Below, piece by piece: positions 59,901 through 64,000 of a stretch of 64,000 nt of DNA. Origin of the DNA: Dactylis glomerata. Its lineage: Eukaryota > Streptophyta > Magnoliopsida > Poales > Poaceae. The notes beneath the pieces were generated by a model. That model did no database searches and was not told where the DNA came from. It saw only the letters and a list, made by a program, of their open reading frames with translations. The number at the start of each line of letters is the position of its first letter. Position 1 is the first letter of the stretch. The DNA lies in contig QXEO01002114.1 in assembly GCA_007115705.1 (NCBI GenBank), forward strand, positions 930,001 through 994,000. Reading direction: 5' to 3'. Made by a program: the position numbers and the translations under genes.

Positions 59901-60209
59901 CTGATGAGGAGTAAGTGATAGGATCTCGAGTCTACATTCCAACATGACTGCCTGTGGCACATGGTGAAGATGAAGGCTCACTACTACCCTAGTTTCCGTT
60001 GTGTTTATGTTATGTTTAACTCTATTATTTGAGCTAGTCCATGTGACTAAGCTGGTTTGTAAGATTTGGAGACTTATGTATCTGGATCCACGTTGTAATA
60101 TTTGATACTATGCAATGAATACTCTATTTTGTTCTGTGGTGCTATCAGTGATCCTGGGAATAGCACTTAACACAGGTGTTCCACCTTAAGCCAAAGGTGG
60201 GGCGTTACA
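56917..60209 (+). repeat. Element D 5' LTR
   Basis: 3293 bases starting TGTAACATCCCAAG and ending GGGGCGTTACA. AT-rich with no supported gene; the frames at 57243-58087 on both strands overlap in a GC-richer stretch and show no domain. Confidence 0.85.
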
Positions 60210-60212
60210 AAA

Positions 60213-60224
60213 TGGTATCAGAGC
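60213..60224 (+). other. Element D primer binding site (initiator tRNA-Met)
   Basis: TGGTATCAGAGC, 3 bases after the LTR end. Confidence 0.88.
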
Positions 60225-60397
60225 ATAGTGTTGCCTGTAGGATCGAGACCCTAGGATTGGAAAGCCATAGGATTCAAAATTTATTTCTAAAAGATTTGCA
60301 AAATTTTCATGATCTTATTGTCTTAAACATTTCATTTCCTACTAGTACTTCTTATTCTTGTTCTGACCCTTTTCTCTCTTCTTTTCAAAAAAATTAG

Positions 60398-60909
60398 ATG
60401 GACACCTATGATAAGAGAGTTGTTGCTGGTCAGGGAGAACACCACTTCACTGAGATACTGCTTGATCTTGCCACTCTTGTTCAGATTCCACCTCCAGTAT
60501 TCTGTGGAAAGATAGAATACAAGGAGTATGGTATGGAGAAGTGGTTGATTCAAGCCACCATCTTGGGCAGACTAGATGAAGATGGAGATTCAACAATGGA
60601 GTACACTGAAGCCTACATTGATTGGAACTTCTCTATGGTGATAGCTATGCAGGGCGCCATAGCCCGCATATGCCACAAGTACAAAAACGTCATCCCATTG
60701 ACATCAGCTTATGGGATGTTTGGAGAGCGTTCTAAAGGAGGATACCCAGTTGACCGTAGGGGACAGGAGTTCCACTCCCTTCTGCGAGCCTACCTCTTTG
60801 AGAGGGAGTGCTGTTCAGTCAACCTGGAGGACATGCTGAAGAAGCAAATCCACAACATGGATCAGTTCAGGAGGCTCATGGATCTTGCCACTAAAAGAAT
60901 CATAGAGAC
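60398..60909 (+). pseudogene. Element D leader ORF, unknown protein, cut by element E
   Basis: Opens at ATG 60398, about 185 bases after the PBS, and reads 170 codons until element E breaks it at 60909; the last codons of the open frame come from the E LTR. The protein is soluble-looking with an alpha/beta pattern (PPPVFCGKIEYKEYGMEKWL, YTEAYIDWNFSMVIAMQGAI, RICHKYKNVIPL). No zinc knuckle or gag core is visible. Position, length and residue pattern resemble the leader ORF of element B at 24486-23629. The function is unknown. It could alternatively be the start of a divergent gag. Confidence 0.65.
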
Positions 60910-62475
60910 TGATACGTCTCCAATGTATCTATAATTTTTGATGCTCCATGCTTGTTTTTACACCATTTGCCTTGTGTTTCGTTACACTTCGTGGCGTTTT
61001 TATGCGATTTTCGGAACTAACCTATTAACGAGTTGCCACAGTGCCAGTTCCCTGTTTTCTGTTGTTTTTGTGTTTCAGAGTGATACACAGGAAATATTCT
61101 CGGAATTGGACGAAACAAAAGCCAGAAGTCTTATTTTTCCCGGGAGCATCCAGACATCCGAAGAGAGGAAGGAGAGGGGCCACAGGCCTCCCTCACACAG
61201 GGCTGGCGCGGCCCAGGCCCTGGCCGCGCCGCCCCTGTGTGAGGAGACCCTGGCAGCCCTCTGACATCGCCCCTTCGCCTATAAGAAGCCTCGGGACGGA
61301 AAACCCTAAAGGAGTCGGCAATTTTCCAGAAAGAGTTCCGCAGTTCCGCCGCCACCACCGACGAATTTCGGGGGACAGAAGTCTCTGTTCCGGCACCCTG
61401 CCGGGATGGGGAAGTGCCCCCGGAGCCATCTCCATCGGTCTCCATCGCCGACTTCGCCGTCTCCATCGACCTCACCGCCATCTCCATCAACCTTGCTGTC
61501 TCCTATGATGAGGAGGGAGTAGTTCATCCCCGGGGCTGAGGGCTCTACCGGTAGCTATGTGGTTCACCTCTCTCTCCCATGATGTGATCTTTATGTGATC
61601 ATGAGCTTTGTATCATGTTGAACAAGTAGATGTTATTATTCAGATATAATGCTACTCCTATGCTTAATTATTATAGTGTACTCTAGTGATGTTATTAAAA
61701 TAATCTATTCCTCCTGCCATGGTGTAACGGTGACAGTGCGTGCATCGTGGTGGTACTTGGTTTAGGCTATGATCGTGATCTCTTGTGGATTATGAGAGTA
61801 ATTATTACTATGATAGTATTGAGTGATCTATTCCTCCTTTCATGGTGAAATGTTGACAGTGTGTGCACCGTGTTAGTACTTGGTCTAAGTTGCAATGATT
61901 TCTATCTTGAATTGTGCTTTGATTTGGATATCTCTATGAGTGGTGTTTGTCAAGTACTTGATGAACTTTAAGGGGTGCTTCTGTAGCCACTACACAATGA
62001 TTAGTGTTATTCAATAGGAGAGTAATTCAGAGTACCATAGTGGAGAGAAGTTGTTTATTTGTTCAATCATGTTATATTGTTGGGAGTGTGTCCACTAGTG
62101 AAAGTATGATCCCTAGGCCTTGTTTCCAAGCATTGCGCACCGTTTACTTACTGTTTTGTTACGTGTTTGCTCGCAGCGATATTTACTTCAAGTCACGTTT
62201 GCTACTTATAATCATCACTATTACTTGTATTTCACTATCTCTTCGCCGAACTAGTGCACCTATACATCTGACAAGTGTATTGGGTGTGTTGGGGACACAA
62301 GAGACTTTCTGTATCATAATTGCAGGGTTGCTTGAGAGGGATAGCTTTGACCTCTTCCTCCCTGAGTTCGATAAACCTAGGGTGATCCACTTAAGGGAAA
62401 CTTGCTGCTGCTCTACAAACCTCTGCACTTGGAGGCCCAACAAGTGTCTACAAGAATAGAAGTGCGTAGACATCA
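60910..62475 (+). repeat. Element E 5' LTR
   Basis: The first 370 bases align well with the element A LTR; the rest is more diverged. It ends GCGTAGACATCA, 10 bases before the PBS, the same spacing as in element A. Confidence 0.85.
61191..61285 (+). promoter_or_regulatory. Element E LTR promoter: GC-rich hairpin and TATA box
   Basis: A strong inverted repeat at 61191-61213 and 61222-61244 (CCTCACACAGGGCTGGCGCG and its near inverse) precedes the TATA-like CTATAAGA at about 61279. Confidence 0.6.
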
Positions 62476-62485
62476 AGCTCTCTTC

Positions 62486-62503
62486 TGGCGCCGTTGCCGG
62501 GGA
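62486..62503 (+). other. Element E primer binding site (tRNA-Asp)
   Basis: TGGCGCCGTTGCCGGGGA or a one-base variant at its end, 10 bases after the LTR. Confidence 0.87.
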
Positions 62504-62616
62504 GGTAAGGTAAAAGGTACCCGCATCCTCCTGTGTGAGTACTCGAAGTTATTTCCTTTAGATTCTGCAATTACATCTTTTTGTTTCTTGTTTTTATTTT
62601 CACTAGTTAGGCTTAA

Positions 62617-63504
62617 ATGGAAAACAATGATTTCTGTAGTCTTTTTCCTGAGTTTAGATATGAAGTGTTTGAAGAGAAAATTGAAAAACCTTTGGAGCTT
62701 AATTCGCATGCTAATAGTGTTGTTAGTATGAATGTTTTGAACACTGTTATTACTAATGCTATAGAAAAGTCTAAGCTTGGGGAAGCTGGTATGGTTAAGC
62801 ATGGTATTTTTAGTTCCCCAGCTTTAGTGGAGAAAATTTGCTCTGATGATATTTTATCTCCCATATGTGATGTTCCTTCTTATGATGATATGTTTGAAGA
62901 ATATGCTTTGCGAAATAGCTGTTCTCTATCTTGTGATGATACTAAACCTCTAGTTTATGATGGCTATGATGATGAGTATAATATTTTCAGTTCACCTACT
63001 ATTGAGGATAAAATTAGTTATGATTACAATATGCCTCCTATTTATGATGATTATGGTGATGAGAATAATTATTCTGTTGAATCTGCTCCTACTACTATTG
63101 TTCCTGTGGTGAGTATTAATTCTTTTATGCATGTGGCTCATGATAGGGATGTTTTATGTGATAGTTATATTGTTAGTTCTATTCATGATGCTACTGAAAG
63201 TTATTATGAGAGAGGGAAACATGGTTTGATGGATCTCAACAATATTAAGTTTCCCCTCTTTATGTTGCAAATCTTGAAGTGGCACTTGTTTTATCTATCC
63301 ATGCTTGCTACTATGTGCCTCGTTGATTTATTTTCTTACAAGATTCCTATGCATAGGAAGTGGTTCAGATATAAATGTCTTTCACATTTCTTTTTGATGC
63401 TCTCTATTGCTTTAAGTTCCTATATGGCGCCTTTGCCTCAAGCTCTTATATGGCCCCCACATGAGCATCTTTGCAAAATACTGCGCCTAGCTCAAAGGCG
63501 TTAA
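62617..63504 (+). CDS. Element E internal ORF, acidic protein with membrane-like C-terminus (295 aa)
   Basis: Starts at ATG 62617, about 115 bases after the PBS. The first 200 residues are acidic and Tyr/Asp-rich, with two loosely repeated blocks (SSPALVEKICSDD near 67 and SSPTIEDKISYDYN near 126) containing SYDD, YDGYDDEY and IYDDYGDE. Two hydrophobic stretches follow at about residues 208-237 and 251-275, separated by a basic loop (MHRKWFRYK). There is no gag, protease or RT motif. The final seven codons lie in the block shared with element A. It might be a membrane-associated accessory protein, but its function is unknown. No signal peptide is visible at the N-terminus. Confidence 0.6.
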   Translation: MENNDFCSLFPEFRYEVFEEKIEKPLELNSHANSVVSMNVLNTVITNAIEKSKLGEAGMVKHGIFSSPALVEKICSDDILSPICDVPSYDDMFEEYALRNSCSLSCDDTKPLVYDGYDDEYNIFSSPTIEDKISYDYNMPPIYDDYGDENNYSVESAPTTIVPVVSINSFMHVAHDRDVLCDSYIVSSIHDATESYYERGKHGLMDLNNIKFPLFMLQILKWHLFYLSMLATMCLVDLFSYKIPMHRKWFRYKCLSHFFLMLSIALSSYMAPLPQALIWPPHEHLCKILRLAQRR

Positions 63505-63931
63505 AGAAAAGCACTCTTGGGAGATAACCCAATGTTTTTATTTTCAGTACTTTTTCTTTTATTTGAGTCTTGGAAGTCATTACTACTGTAATGACCGCTC
63601 CTTATCTTGTTTATTTCGTTTTTGTTCCAAGAGAAGCCTCTAATTTGAGTGAGGTAAAGATTTGGGGATGTTGCTATCCTGAAACTGTTTTCGGTGCTGC
63701 ACCGTAAAAATTCGTGAAAATTCTCTGTTTATCTTTTGGACTGCGATTTCTTGTGCATATGCCCCAGGTTATATCCAAACTTTTCTTAGTTGAACACTTT
63801 TTGATTTGAGCAACAGAAAATCCCTCAAAAATTCGACCTTTGTCAGCTGTTCAGTTTTGACAGATTTCTGCCAATATTTGTGTTTGCCACTTTATCGCTT
63901 TCTTTTGATCACGGAACTTTTGGGGAGGTTG
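63505..63931 (+). other. Element E interior, non-coding block shared with element A
   Basis: Starts AAGAAAAGCACTCTTGGGAG and matches element A from about 2572 onward with few differences. No gene is visible. Confidence 0.8.
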
Positions 63932-64000
63932 TGATGAGGACATCCCATCTATTGATACACCCGCTGCACCTACAGCGGAACACATACAAGGACCCATCAC
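63932..64000 (+). mobile_element. Start of a CRM-type LTR (element G), cut by the window end
   Basis: Begins TGATGAGGACATCCCATC, matching the start of the element C LTR, and reads as the CRM integrase-tail segment (DEDIP, later TAEHIQGPIT). It interrupts a block that continues in element A (position near 3010). The preceding ggttg is the possible target duplication. Confidence 0.72.

Larger units (their letters stand above)
56917..60909 (+). mobile_element. Element D: Tekay-like LTR retrotransposon, 5' portion
   Basis: The 5' LTR, PBS and a leader ORF are present before element E interrupts it at 60909. The TGTAACATCC LTR start, long LTR and initiator-Met PBS resemble element B. The rest of the element lies beyond the window. 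Confidence 0.8.
60910..63931 (+). mobile_element. Element E: Athila-like LTR retrotransposon, 5' portion
   Basis: Starts TGATACGTCTCCAATG, with gagac (60905-60909) as the likely target duplication. It has a 1566-bp LTR related to that of element A, an identical tRNA-Asp PBS, an internal ORF, and then a block shared with element A (63481-63931). It is cut at 63931 by another LTR. No polymerase genes are visible. Confidence 0.85.

Noticed and set aside
62617..63504. Envelope gene in element E
   Set aside because: It has hydrophobic C-terminal segments, but no signal peptide, no Cys-rich ectodomain, and it is in the gag position and not after pol.

Overview
The window is a pile of nested transposable elements from a large grass genome, most likely a Pooideae grass (wheat, oat or ryegrass type). 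The evidence is the element content: Athila-type Ty3/gypsy elements primed by tRNA-Asp, Tekay-type and CRM-type chromoviruses primed by initiator tRNA-Met, a Tat-type remnant, and a CACTA transposon with grass-type TTTAGTCCCGG subterminal repeats. I found no ordinary host gene and no host RNA gene. Element letters are mine, and I have not assigned database family names.

Layout. Element B is a minus-strand Tekay-like element with LTRs of about 4.6 kb. It covers 1-50452 and its left LTR starts before the window. Its left LTR is split by element A (93-7114, a non-autonomous Athila-like element, + strand). Its gag gene is split by element C (15067-22967, a CRM-type chromovirus, + strand). Its right LTR is split by a 21.1 kb CACTA transposon (25323-46452, genes on the minus strand). 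The CACTA second gene is in turn split by element F (27925-38340, a nearly intact Athila-type element, minus strand). Target-site duplications are readable for A (tcgat), C (ttctc), CACTA (tcc) and F (caaag). Each B LTR also preserves the empty site of the insertion in the other copy.

Right of B lies a decayed Tat-type gag-pol (50453-52637, resuming at 56871-56916). It was hit by a 4.2 kb solo LTR (52638-56870, minus orientation, duplication gaatc) and by element D (56917-60909, + strand, same LTR family). D is interrupted by element E (60910-63931, Athila-like and related to A). E is interrupted by what looks like the first 69 bases of another CRM-type LTR (63932 to the end).

How the genes work. 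Every protein here serves transposition: gag, protease, reverse transcriptase, RNase H and integrase in B, C, F and the Tat remnant; a TNP2-type transposase and a Ulp1-like protease gene in the CACTA; and several accessory reading frames of unknown function. The latter are a leader ORF before gag in B and in D, a post-pol ORF in F, and unrelated ORFs in A and E. The relative order is Tat remnant, then B, then A, C and CACTA, then F. Separately it runs Tat remnant, then D, then E, then the last CRM-type LTR.
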